Below are positions 8,889-18,047 of a stretch of DNA of 64,000 nucleotides, one piece after another. The stretch covers positions 1,364,001-1,428,000 of the forward strand of contig NZ_SWBR01000001.1 in assembly GCF_005116505.1 (NCBI RefSeq), given 5' to 3'. The notes beneath the pieces were generated by a model. That model saw only the letters and a list, made by a program, of their open reading frames with translations. It made no database searches and was not told the DNA's origin. The position numbers and the translations under genes were made by a program. Source of the DNA: Pedobacter polaris (lineage in GTDB: Bacteria > Bacteroidota > Bacteroidia > Sphingobacteriales > Sphingobacteriaceae). Numbering within the stretch: position 1 is the stretch's first letter; every line of letters begins with the position of its first letter.

Positions 8889-9113
8889 ATGGAAAATTTA
8901 GATCATATCTTATTATTTAAAACAGACATTACAAGCGAGGAATGCAAATCTAAGCTTCAAAATATTTTAGATGGCCATGAGGGTATTGCTAAATGGAATA
9001 TCGCACTTGATGATCAAGATTGCGTGCTTAGGGTAGAGTCTTTTACTTTAAACCACCAACAAATAATTGAATTGATAAATAATCATGGTCATTTTTGCTG
9101 TGAATTAATATAA
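8889..9113 (+). CDS. Small HMA-like fold protein
   Basis: A 74-residue cytoplasmic protein without signal peptide. The pattern CxxxLxxILxGHxGIAKWNIxLDDxDCVLRV resembles the beta-alpha-beta fold of heavy-metal-associated domains. The CxxC metal site is missing: only one Cys lies in the first loop, and there are two adjacent Cys near the end (HFCCEL). It sits 6 bp after tetR and 4 bp before the MFS gene, so it is co-transcribed with both. Similar small proteins occur in Bacteroidota annotated as hypothetical or HMA-like. Its role in the efflux operon is unknown. Confidence 0.75.
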   Translation: MENLDHILLFKTDITSEECKSKLQNILDGHEGIAKWNIALDDQDCVLRVESFTLNHQQIIELINNHGHFCCELI

Positions 9114-9117
9114 TATA

Positions 9118-10383
9118 ATGAAACAAGAAGTTATACCGTTTACTGGCTATCAAAAACTCGTTATATTCCTTTTAGCAATTACACAATTTACAGTAATATT
9201 AGATTTTATGGTAATGTCTCCATTAGGAGATATATTGATGAAATCAATGGCATTGCAGCCTAAAGCATTTGGTTTTGCAGTTTCTGCTTATGCCTTCAGT
9301 GCTGGTATTTCTGGATTGCTCACTGCAGGTTTTGCAGATCGTTTTGACCGTAAAAAGTTATTACTGTTCTTTTATATTGGTTTTATTGCCGGAACAATTT
9401 TTTGCGGTTTAGCACACACTTATGCAGAACTTGTTGCAGCTCGTATCATTACAGGTTTATTTGGTGGTGTTATAGGCTCTATTTCCATGGCCATTATTAC
9501 TGATATCTTTAATCTTCAACAGCGAGGCAGAGTAATGGGATTTGTACAAATGGGTTTTGGTGCGAGCCAGGTTTTAGGTGTGCCAATTGGATTAGCCTTA
9601 GCTAACAAATGGAATTGGGAAGCACCATTTTTTATGATTGCTGGATTGGCAATCGTAATTGCAATAATTATCATTGTTAAATTGCAGCCTGTTAATCTTC
9701 ACTTGGCAATCCAAAAAGATAAATCAGTATTTTTACACTTATGGCATACCGTCAGAAAACGTAAACATCGTATTGGTTTCATGGCTACGGCATTGTTATC
9801 TATTGGTGGTTTTATGATGATGCCATTTGGTAGCGCTTTCGCCATTAATAACTTAAAAATTTCTAATGAACAGTTGGTATTGTTATTTACCATTTCTGGT
9901 TTATGTTCTTTACTGATCATGCCTGCAATTGGCCGTTTAAGTGATCGTGTTAGCAAATTCAAAATATTTGCAATTGCATCTACTTGGATGATGATCATGT
10001 GTGTAATCTATACCAATCTTGGCGCAACTCCATTCTGGCTAGTAGTTGTTTTAAATATTTTAATGATGATGGGAATCATGAGCAGAATGGTGCCCTCATC
10101 AGCATTAACTAGCGCAGTGCCCGATATGGCAGATAGGGGAGCATTTATGAGTATCAATTCTTCTTTGCAACAAATTGCAGGTGGGGTTGCTGCTGCGGTT
10201 TCGGGCTTAATTGTAGTACAAAAAACCCAATTCAGTCCATTAGAAAATTACAATATAGTAGGCTACTTAATTATAGTTATCTCTATCATAAGTATACTTT
10301 TAATGTACAGGGTAAGCAAATTAGTAGCTGATAAAACGATTAAAACGGATGTGATTAAAGATGAAGTTTTTATTAGCGAATAA
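9118..10383 (+). CDS. MFS transporter, drug efflux type
   Basis: Major facilitator superfamily permease of 421 residues with about twelve hydrophobic helices. The loop between helices 2 and 3 has a motif-A-like GFADRFDRKKL, and helix 1 carries an Asp in QFTVILDFMVMSPL, as in proton-coupled efflux carriers. There is a basic, polar central loop at about residues 193-220. The protein ends in a short acidic tail. It is the last gene of the TetR operon, so export of a toxic compound under TetR control is the natural reading. The substrate is not predictable. Confidence 0.92.
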   Translation: MKQEVIPFTGYQKLVIFLLAITQFTVILDFMVMSPLGDILMKSMALQPKAFGFAVSAYAFSAGISGLLTAGFADRFDRKKLLLFFYIGFIAGTIFCGLAHTYAELVAARIITGLFGGVIGSISMAIITDIFNLQQRGRVMGFVQMGFGASQVLGVPIGLALANKWNWEAPFFMIAGLAIVIAIIIIVKLQPVNLHLAIQKDKSVFLHLWHTVRKRKHRIGFMATALLSIGGFMMMPFGSAFAINNLKISNEQLVLLFTISGLCSLLIMPAIGRLSDRVSKFKIFAIASTWMMIMCVIYTNLGATPFWLVVVLNILMMMGIMSRMVPSSALTSAVPDMADRGAFMSINSSLQQIAGGVAAAVSGLIVVQKTQFSPLENYNIVGYLIIVISIISILLMYRVSKLVADKTIKTDVIKDEVFISE

Positions 10384-10402
10384 TAGGAATTTTATTTCAA
10401 TA

Positions 10403-10417
10403 GTGTAAATTTTACAC
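10403..10417. promoter_or_regulatory. 15-bp inverted repeat upstream of GH30
   Basis: GTGTAAA-T-TTTACAC is a perfect 7-1-7 inverted repeat between the MFS stop and the GH30 start, 69 bp before the ATG. It is not followed by a T tract, so an operator is more likely than a terminator. The regulator is unknown. Confidence 0.45.
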
Positions 10418-10485
10418 ACTTAATTTCGATAACTATTGTTTAAGGAAATTTATTTGGGCAAATTGCAGGTCCAAATTAAAATGTA

Positions 10486-11940
10486 ATGAATAGATATTCG
10501 AAAGTAATCTTGCTTGCAGGTTTTATTTTAGCCTCAACAGCTACCTTTGCTCAACAAAAACCAGTTGTTTATGCTGCCAAAAAAGTAACTGTATTTTCTA
10601 CAGTAAAAGATGCTGGTAAGCCAATGGAGCAGACGGATGTGTTAACTTTTAAAACGTTAAAGCAACCTTTAGAAACCCAAACAATGGTTTTTATAGATCC
10701 AAATAAAACTTTCCAAACTTTTATTGGCATAGGTGGCGCTATAACAGATGCTTCTGCTGAAGTTTTTGCAAAATTACCAAAATCGACACAACAAGAATTA
10801 CTCACCTCATATTACGATAAAACTAAAGGAATTGGGTATACAATTGCACGCACAAACATAAATAGTTGCGATTTTAGTAGTGATATGTATACTTATGTTG
10901 CCGACAATGATAAGGCTTTAAAAACCTTTAATATAGCGCACGATCGTAAATTTAAAATTCCTTTAATTAAGCAAGCTACAGCAACTGCTGGAGGTAAAAT
11001 TAACTTATATGTAAGTCCATGGAGCCCCCCAGCTTGGATGAAAACCAATAATAGCATGTTAAAAGGTGGTAATTTGTTGCCAGACTATTATCAATCATGG
11101 GCAAACTATTATGTGAGATTTATCCAGGAATATGAAAAAGCGGGTATGCCTATTTGGGGTTTGACTGTACAAAATGAGCCAATGGCTACCCAGAGATGGG
11201 AGTCATGTGTGTATAGTGCTGAACAAGAAAGAGATTTCATTAAAAACTTTTTAGGCCCAACTTTGCAAAAAAATAAAATGGCGACTAAAAAATTAATTGC
11301 TTGGGACCATAACCGTGATTTAATTTATCAAAGAGCGAGCACTTTATTAAGTGATCCTGAAGCAGCAAAATACATTTGGGGTATTGGGTTCCACTGGTAT
11401 GAAACATGGACTGGGAGTACGCAAAATTTTGAAAACCTTAAAAGAGTAAACGAAGCTTTCCCTGATAAGCAATTGGTTTTTACAGAGGGTTGTGTAGAGA
11501 AATTTAGCTTTGATAGAATTAACGATTGGGCTTTGGGCGAACGTTACGGCTTATCAATGATCAACGATTTTAATTCAGGAACAACTACTTGGACAGATTG
11601 GAATATCCTTTTAGATGAAAATGGTGGCCCTAATCATGTAGGTAATTTTTGCTTTGCACCAATTCATGCCGACACAAGAACTGGTAAATTACTTTATACA
11701 AACTCCTTTTATTACATTGGTCATTTTTCTAAATTTATTAAGCCAGGAGCGAAAAGGATTATCAGCTCTCCTAGCCGTAGCATGTTAATTAGCACAGCGT
11801 TTAAAAATCCAGACGGTTCTATTGTAGTAGTAGTAATGAACAATACAGATCAGAAATTACCATACCAATTATGGGTGCAAGGTAATGCTGCAGAAACTAC
11901 AAGCATGCCACATTCTATTAGTACTTTGGTGATAAAGTAA
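10486..11940 (+). CDS. Glycoside hydrolase family 30 (glucosylceramidase-like)
   Basis: Secreted glycosidase of 484 residues with a signal peptide ending TFAQQ. The catalytic barrel starts near FQTFIGIGGAITDASA (76-91). The proposed acid/base is E231 in TVQNEPMATQRWE, and the nucleophile is E334 in VFTEGCVEKF, both placed as in GH30. VSPWSPPAWMKTN (176-188) is another family signature. A small beta domain closes the protein. GH30 enzymes cleave beta-1,6-glucans, glucosylceramide or xylan. The subfamily is not decided here. It has its own leader with an inverted repeat and faces the caspase gene convergently. Confidence 0.92.
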   Translation: MNRYSKVILLAGFILASTATFAQQKPVVYAAKKVTVFSTVKDAGKPMEQTDVLTFKTLKQPLETQTMVFIDPNKTFQTFIGIGGAITDASAEVFAKLPKSTQQELLTSYYDKTKGIGYTIARTNINSCDFSSDMYTYVADNDKALKTFNIAHDRKFKIPLIKQATATAGGKINLYVSPWSPPAWMKTNNSMLKGGNLLPDYYQSWANYYVRFIQEYEKAGMPIWGLTVQNEPMATQRWESCVYSAEQERDFIKNFLGPTLQKNKMATKKLIAWDHNRDLIYQRASTLLSDPEAAKYIWGIGFHWYETWTGSTQNFENLKRVNEAFPDKQLVFTEGCVEKFSFDRINDWALGERYGLSMINDFNSGTTTWTDWNILLDENGGPNHVGNFCFAPIHADTRTGKLLYTNSFYYIGHFSKFIKPGAKRIISSPSRSMLISTAFKNPDGSIVVVVMNNTDQKLPYQLWVQGNAAETTSMPHSISTLVIK

Positions 11941-11957
11941 CTATTTACTATAAATGG

Positions 11958-12002
11958 CCGCAGATACGCAGATTTTGTTATTCTTAATCAGTGCATCTGT
12001 GG
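11958..12002. repeat. Imperfect inverted repeat between convergent genes
   Basis: Two 17-bp arms (11958-11974 and 11986-12002) pair with four mismatches around an 11-bp loop. The sequence lies between the stops of GH30 and the caspase gene. It probably folds on both strands and may serve as a bidirectional terminator. The CCGCAGAT...ATCTGTGG wording resembles a dispersed repeat seen in other Bacteroidota genomes, from memory only. Confidence 0.55.
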
Positions 12003-12006
12003 TTTT

Positions 12007-15000
12007 CTATTCTTTTCTAGCACTCCACTGTGCAGCTAGTTGTACAATGGTTTCTGCTAATGCAGCTAAATTTTCCTTTTTTCCTTTTAGCTCAAACCTA
12101 TGTTTTATTTCTTTATGCTGCCTAATATTAACTTTTACGATAATCTCATCCCCTTTAACTTCATATCTTCCACTTAGTGCAAAAGCCTCTGGAGAGTTTG
12201 TACCTATTACATAAGTAATATTTGCATCGACTCCTCTTGAAGAGATATTGTTTAATGCCTGATTAATCGATTTGCTTAATTCCAAATCATCATCAGCAAT
12301 TGCCTCATCGTTATTTTGAAAGTTACTTGAGGCGAACAATGCTTTTTCTTGTGGTAAAATAATTTTGGCCATCACTTCTTGATCAACAATACCAATGTTA
12401 AAATTAGACATGCTTACTACTTGAGGTTCTTGCCTATTGCCACTTTCTCTAACAATATCACTAACGGTTTTTTCTGCAGCCGTAAACCATTTGCCAACAT
12501 TAAGAAATTTGTTATCGTCTAAAATAGCTGGCTGTTCTTTCATTGCTTTCAGTAATGCATAGGTTAAAAGGCCCTGTGAGAATCTTCCCATTTCGTAAGC
12601 ACTTTGGTTGCTAGCAGAGGCTGATAGAATGAATAATCCTGATTTCTCATTGAGCTTTTCAATGGTTTTAATCTGCTGAGATTTGTCATCATTCCTTGCT
12701 GCCAAATATTGCTGATTTGCCTGCCCAATTTTTACCAATTCATTAACAGCCTGTCCGCTATTGCAAGCATCGAAGATTAGAATTCGTTTTTGAGCTTTAA
12801 TATTGGCTGGTTTCATCCATTCACTCAGTTCATCAGTGCTAATACCAACTTGTGCAGCCAAACTAGCTTTAGATGCATCGGCAGTTAAAAAATAGAACTG
12901 TTTTTTGGCACCCTCCATTACACCATGGCCAGCAAAAAATACAATAAAAACATCATTGGCCGTTGCTTTCTTGCCTACATCTGCAATGGCATTTTTAATA
13001 CTTAGCTTTTCTGGAAATTGACCTTCTTTTGAAGTATTAAGGTTGTAAATAAAAACATGTTCTTTTCCATCAGTATTCAAAAGTTTTCTTGCACTATTTC
13101 CTAAAGCATTGGCAATGTCATTTGCATCTTTTGCAGCATATTTTAAATCGAGCTCTGTGCCCTTATAATCACTTACCCCAACAACTACGGCATATAAATT
13201 TGGTGGTAATGAACTTACAGGAGTTTTAAGGTTGGTTACTTTTGCCCCACGAGATGAAATGTCATTTTTAGCTGTGTAGGCTTTTACTGTTACAAAATTC
13301 TCTTTCCCGGCTATGAAGTAACTAGCTAAACTGGTTTTTGGAATTTTTAAACTGTAGCTTAAGCCTATTTTAACAAGTTGATTAGGAAGGTATCTTTTTA
13401 CTTCAATTTCATTGATATAAAGAACGGTTTCACCCAAACCACCTTTTCGTGGATTAATCTTAAATTCATGCTGATCAGTTTTATTGTCTATTGATTCTAC
13501 TTCGGGAGTTAAACCACAAATGGCTAGATCAGAAAGTTTAGGTGCATTTATGACTTCAGCTTTGCTTATTCGCTCTGCTAAATTTGGCACCCATAATAAA
13601 TCCTTTACTTGTTCTAAGCTTATTATTTCTTTGCCACAGGTAAAATATAATAGTTTTCTCGCTGCTTCCGTTCCATCATATCTTCCAGATGGATCAACAA
13701 TAATTTGGTCATTCTCTTCAACATTTAACAGGCTATAAAGTAATTTAGTGTCTTTGTGTAAATGTAGGAACGTTCTATCGCTGGTTAGTAAATATCCATT
13801 TGAAAAGGCAGACGCATATCCCCTTGTAGTTAAGGTTTTAGTAGTTTTTCCTGTGCTTAATTGAATGTAATTTAGATGATTGGCAACGTCTCCAACAATT
13901 AAATAACCATCATTACTTATATTAACCATAGTTATCCAGTCTTCACTTTTATGATTGATAATTTGCTTGCGACTAATTAAATCAAAAACTGATAGTCCAT
14001 AAGAATCGTAAACCCATAAATACTTTCCATCTACACTGCTCTCAATAGTTCTGTCACTCCATTTAGATCCTTTTGATTCGAAAGACATATAAAAAGATTC
14101 TCCAGTTTTCAAATCTAGGCATATCAATGAATCTGCCGCCATGCGGGCAATAAGATACTTGTTGTTTTTAGTAACGGTAAAATCATCATAAATAAGTCTA
14201 TTCCGATAATTCCATAATTGTTGTTTGTTAGAAAGTTGATAAGCCACTAATTCTCTGCCAGTTCTGTCACCACTGGTTAATTGGTAACAAATAATGAGTG
14301 TTTGGTGATCTTGAGAAAAATTAGAGTTGGTAATTATTTTACCTTCAGGAGTTTTTATGCTAAGAACCAAATTGTCATCAAGATCAAAAACATTTAAAGC
14401 TTTTGCTGTGTCATTAAAAACAGAAAAGTATTGGGCATCATTACTGATAATGTATTTGTTAGGATTTCCTCTGAAATAAAGATCTTTAACAATTTTTTGA
14501 ATATTTAAATCTAAAATTAGTGTACGAGTTTCAGAAGCACTTGAGCCATAATTTTGATTAACAATCAAGTATTTATTATCACTGGAGAATCTAATTTGAT
14601 CGCTTTTGCATTTAATAGAGGCAATTTTTTTTGCTGTTTTTGTTTCCCACACGAAAATGTAATCGCCACTTTGCTGTGCAATGAAATCTCCATTAGTACT
14701 CATTAAGCTTTTATTTATAGTTGCGTTCTTTCCTGTAAATGTTCTAATGAAAGAACCATCTTTTGCATTCCATAAAATGGCAGTATTATCAAACGAAGAG
14801 GTTAATATAGATTTATTATCCTTACTAAAAACTAGCTCATTGATCCATTTCTTATGCCCTTTTAAGCTATATAGTTTTTCAAAAGTTTTGGTATCCCAAG
14901 CAGTGGCACTACTATCTTCATCGGTGGTAATGAACATTGATCCATCTTCATTGAAAATTAAATCTCTAATGTTAAAGCCAAGATTTAATGTTTTTTTTAA

Positions 15001-15840
15001 CGCATAAGTTTCATTGTCAATTATCGCCACATAATTGTCTCTCGGAAAAAACATCAGCAACTTATGGTCTGGACTAAACTTCATTTTGTAAGAGATATGG
15101 TTCTTACTGTCGTTATATTTAGGCCTATTAAAAACTTGAACAATTTCATTTTTATTCAAGTCTAAAATCTTCGAGGTAGAATCGTGCTCTAAAACAAATA
15201 AATTTTTACTTGCTCCTGCCAAAGCTGCATTATACTGGTTAATGTGTTTATGAGTCTTCGCATCCCAGAACATCATTTTATAGCCTGTATCATCTGCCAA
15301 TATAGTTGCTGTAAAAATTAACTTATCGCTATTCACAAAAAATCCAATGCTTCCAGGTAAACTGCCTATTTTTTTCTTAGTTTTTACTTGAATAATGTCA
15401 ACACTATCTAAACCAGAACTTAGCAACATTAGACTCTCATCGTCGCTAAATCGAACTGTAATGCCAGGTAAAGAATCGATAACTTCTCCAGAATTTAAAT
15501 CCCAAAATTTTATCTTGCCAATCGAATCATTTTTAAGCTCCGTAGTGATAAGTGTTTTGCCGTTATTGATAAAACCCTCATAACTATTTCCTTTTAAATT
15601 ATAGATTAATCTTCCGGTTTCAGTTTCCCAAAATTTAATTTCATTATCAGCGACAGTAACCATGTATTTTCCGTCTTTACTGAAATCTACATCACTCACG
15701 CTTAAAACATGGCCAGTAGGAGCCATCAATTTAGGCTGCTGAGCTTTTGAATAAAAAGGTGAAAGGCTAAAGAAAAGTGCGATGAGCACTATTAGTCTAA
15801 GTTTACATACTTTAAAAAAAGAGAATTGGTAAATAAGCAT
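12007..15840 (-). CDS. Exported WD40 repeat-caspase (peptidase C14) protein
   Basis: Large protein of 1277 residues with the start placed at ATG 15840 (the longer frame begins at TTG 15861). A hydrophobic signal, LIVLIALFFSLSPFYSKAQQ, suggests export. Roughly residues 35-700 are WD40-type beta-propeller blades (FSKDGKYMVTVADNEIKFWE, FSKDNKSILTSSFDNTAILW). A linking beta domain follows. The caspase-like domain lies at about 880-1160 with the dyad His972 in FFAGHGV and Cys1026 in FDACNSGQ, so it looks catalytically intact. In bacteria such proteins process partner proteins, but the partner here is unknown. No obvious substrate gene is adjacent. Confidence 0.9.
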   Translation of the reverse strand: MLIYQFSFFKVCKLRLIVLIALFFSLSPFYSKAQQPKLMAPTGHVLSVSDVDFSKDGKYMVTVADNEIKFWETETGRLIYNLKGNSYEGFINNGKTLITTELKNDSIGKIKFWDLNSGEVIDSLPGITVRFSDDESLMLLSSGLDSVDIIQVKTKKKIGSLPGSIGFFVNSDKLIFTATILADDTGYKMMFWDAKTHKHINQYNAALAGASKNLFVLEHDSTSKILDLNKNEIVQVFNRPKYNDSKNHISYKMKFSPDHKLLMFFPRDNYVAIIDNETYALKKTLNLGFNIRDLIFNEDGSMFITTDEDSSATAWDTKTFEKLYSLKGHKKWINELVFSKDNKSILTSSFDNTAILWNAKDGSFIRTFTGKNATINKSLMSTNGDFIAQQSGDYIFVWETKTAKKIASIKCKSDQIRFSSDNKYLIVNQNYGSSASETRTLILDLNIQKIVKDLYFRGNPNKYIISNDAQYFSVFNDTAKALNVFDLDDNLVLSIKTPEGKIITNSNFSQDHQTLIICYQLTSGDRTGRELVAYQLSNKQQLWNYRNRLIYDDFTVTKNNKYLIARMAADSLICLDLKTGESFYMSFESKGSKWSDRTIESSVDGKYLWVYDSYGLSVFDLISRKQIINHKSEDWITMVNISNDGYLIVGDVANHLNYIQLSTGKTTKTLTTRGYASAFSNGYLLTSDRTFLHLHKDTKLLYSLLNVEENDQIIVDPSGRYDGTEAARKLLYFTCGKEIISLEQVKDLLWVPNLAERISKAEVINAPKLSDLAICGLTPEVESIDNKTDQHEFKINPRKGGLGETVLYINEIEVKRYLPNQLVKIGLSYSLKIPKTSLASYFIAGKENFVTVKAYTAKNDISSRGAKVTNLKTPVSSLPPNLYAVVVGVSDYKGTELDLKYAAKDANDIANALGNSARKLLNTDGKEHVFIYNLNTSKEGQFPEKLSIKNAIADVGKKATANDVFIVFFAGHGVMEGAKKQFYFLTADASKASLAAQVGISTDELSEWMKPANIKAQKRILIFDACNSGQAVNELVKIGQANQQYLAARNDDKSQQIKTIEKLNEKSGLFILSASASNQSAYEMGRFSQGLLTYALLKAMKEQPAILDDNKFLNVGKWFTAAEKTVSDIVRESGNRQEPQVVSMSNFNIGIVDQEVMAKIILPQEKALFASSNFQNNDEAIADDDLELSKSINQALNNISSRGVDANITYVIGTNSPEAFALSGRYEVKGDEIIVKVNIRQHKEIKHRFELKGKKENLAALAETIVQLAAQWSARKE

Positions 15841-16066
15841 AACCGGAAAAACTTCGTACAAGTTAATATCAAAATTGGGCTAAACCAATACCTAATAAGT
15901 GGTATATTATTATAGAAGAGGAAAAATATTTTACAATCAAAAACCATTAAAAAAACCTATTGGATAATATTTTAGAGATTTTTTTTTAATTATTCTTTTA
16001 ATATTTCTGATACCGATTAATCTTTATTAAATTTTTGTTGTCATACGAATGTAATTGCCATAAGAC

Positions 16067-18040
16067 ATGAAAAAAATCAACAGTTTTTACATCTGCATTC
16101 TTGCATTTAGCTGCGCACTAGCTTTTTCTTCATTTGTAAGAAATTCTCAAGAAAAAGGACAGTTTGTTTTACCTTATAAACAAGCAGGATTAACAGAACA
16201 ACAAGCAGCTGCCCATTTAATTAGCCGCTTTACATACGGTGCTAAATCTGGAGACATTGACAATGTTTTAAAAACAGGATTAGAAAAATGGTTAGCACAA
16301 CAATTGGAAGGGAATTTAGAGGATACAGATTTAGATTCGAAACTAAGTAATTTCGATGCAATTAACCTAACTAATACCCAAGTAGAAAATCTTTACCCTC
16401 GCAATGCACAACTGGTAAGGTTTGCAATTAAAGATGGCGCAATTCATAAAGATTCGGTAAACAAAGCTAATGGCAAGGAATATCGGTCAGCTATTGCATC
16501 TTACATGAAAGAGAAAGGTTACAGACCTCAACAAGATTTGTATCGTCAATTCATCAATCAGAAAATATTAAGAGCAGCATATACAAATAATCAGTTAAAA
16601 GAATTAATGACAGATTTTTGGTTTAACCATTTCAATGTCTCATTGAGTAAAAATCAATGTGCAGCTTACATCCCAGCTTATGAAAGAGATGTGATCCGTC
16701 CGAATGTATTTGGCAGGTTCGAAACATTGGTTTTAAGCACTGCTAAATCTCCAGCAATGCTAATGTATTTAGATAATTTTAGTAGTTCTGGCAATAATGT
16801 CTCGATGGAAGAGCCAGGTAGTGAAATGGTTATGGGTACTATGCAGCCAGCAAAAACTCGTAATAAGAAAGCGCAAATTGCAATGCAAAAGGTGCAGGCA
16901 AATAAGCAGAAAAAAGGCAAGCAAGGATTAAATGAGAATTATGCCCGTGAGGTAATGGAATTGCATACACTAGGTGTTGATGGGGGTTATACGCAAAGCG
17001 ATGTAACACAAGCAGCTCGTATTTTAACAGGATGGACAATAGCACCAATGGGCGATAATGGCTACGGAGCTCCTATGAAAAAGCTGATGGAAAGAGTTGG
17101 AGACAATAACCTGAGCAAACGTGGTTTTGTACATGAAGGAGATTTTCTTTTCGTGCCCAATAGACACGACAATGCCGCGAAAACTGTTTTAGGTAAAAAA
17201 TTCCCAGCTGGAGGAGGTTATGAAGAAGGTGTTGAATTGTTAAAAATGCTAGCACACCACAACTCGGCTGCTAAATTTATTTCAAAGAAAATTGCGGTTC
17301 GTTTTGTAAGTGATAACCCACCTCAAAGCTTAATAGATAAAATGGCTAAAACTTTCCTAAGTACAGACGGGGATATTAAAAAGGTTTTAATTACTATGGC
17401 AACTGCTCCAGAATTTTGGTCGACTGATGCTTTAAGAGAAAAAACAAAATCTCCATTTGAGCTGGCAATAAGCTCAGTTAGAGCTTTAGATGCCAAGATA
17501 AATCAACCTTACCAATTGTATGCTTGGATTAATAAAATGGGACAACAAATGTACTATTATCAAGCACCTACTGGTTTCCCAGATAAGGGGCAATATTGGA
17601 TTAATACTGGTTCTTTGTTAAGTAGAATGAATTTTGGATTGGCATTGGCCTCACAAAGAATTCCAGGCATTACTTTTAATTTGGCGGCAATGAATAATAA
17701 CCATGAGCCAGAAAGTGCAGAAGCAGCATTAAACATTTATAGCAAGTTGTTTATGCCAGAGCGAAAATTAGAGGCCACAATTGCCAGACTAAAACCCATG
17801 CTTAATGATCCTAATCTAGAAAGTAATGTAGCAAAAGCAGCCGAGCAAAGTACACCTACAATGCAAATGAATACCATGGCTAATGAAGATGCCAACATTA
17901 TGGATGATGGGGCAGAGAAAATTAAAAAAGGAAAAAAAGCAATAGCTAACGGAACTCCAGGACAAAAAGCAGGAACAAACACCATGCTTTCGCAAGTAGT
18001 AGGAGTAATTATAGGTTCACCAGAATTTCAACGTAAATAG
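16067..18040 (+). CDS. DUF1800 family protein
   Basis: Exported protein of 657 residues with an N-terminal hydrophobic signal (YICILAFSCALAFSSF). The DUF1800 core runs from about residue 45 (AAAHLISRFTYGAK) to about 560, with typical stretches such as LMTDFWFNHFNV, NENYAREVMELHTLGV and AARILTGWT. Two low-complexity inserts are seen: a Lys/Gln-rich segment at about 263-285 and a polar region near the C-terminus (about 600-640). It lies 7 bp upstream of a DUF1501 gene. The two families are found together very widely. Their biochemical role is not established. Confidence 0.92.
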   Translation: MKKINSFYICILAFSCALAFSSFVRNSQEKGQFVLPYKQAGLTEQQAAAHLISRFTYGAKSGDIDNVLKTGLEKWLAQQLEGNLEDTDLDSKLSNFDAINLTNTQVENLYPRNAQLVRFAIKDGAIHKDSVNKANGKEYRSAIASYMKEKGYRPQQDLYRQFINQKILRAAYTNNQLKELMTDFWFNHFNVSLSKNQCAAYIPAYERDVIRPNVFGRFETLVLSTAKSPAMLMYLDNFSSSGNNVSMEEPGSEMVMGTMQPAKTRNKKAQIAMQKVQANKQKKGKQGLNENYAREVMELHTLGVDGGYTQSDVTQAARILTGWTIAPMGDNGYGAPMKKLMERVGDNNLSKRGFVHEGDFLFVPNRHDNAAKTVLGKKFPAGGGYEEGVELLKMLAHHNSAAKFISKKIAVRFVSDNPPQSLIDKMAKTFLSTDGDIKKVLITMATAPEFWSTDALREKTKSPFELAISSVRALDAKINQPYQLYAWINKMGQQMYYYQAPTGFPDKGQYWINTGSLLSRMNFGLALASQRIPGITFNLAAMNNNHEPESAEAALNIYSKLFMPERKLEATIARLKPMLNDPNLESNVAKAAEQSTPTMQMNTMANEDANIMDDGAEKIKKGKKAIANGTPGQKAGTNTMLSQVVGVIIGSPEFQRK

Positions 18041-18047
18041 ATTTATC

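Noticed and set aside
11954..12214. 86-codon plus-strand frame with a hydrophobic start
   Set aside because: Lies on the inverted repeat and antisense to the well-supported caspase gene end.
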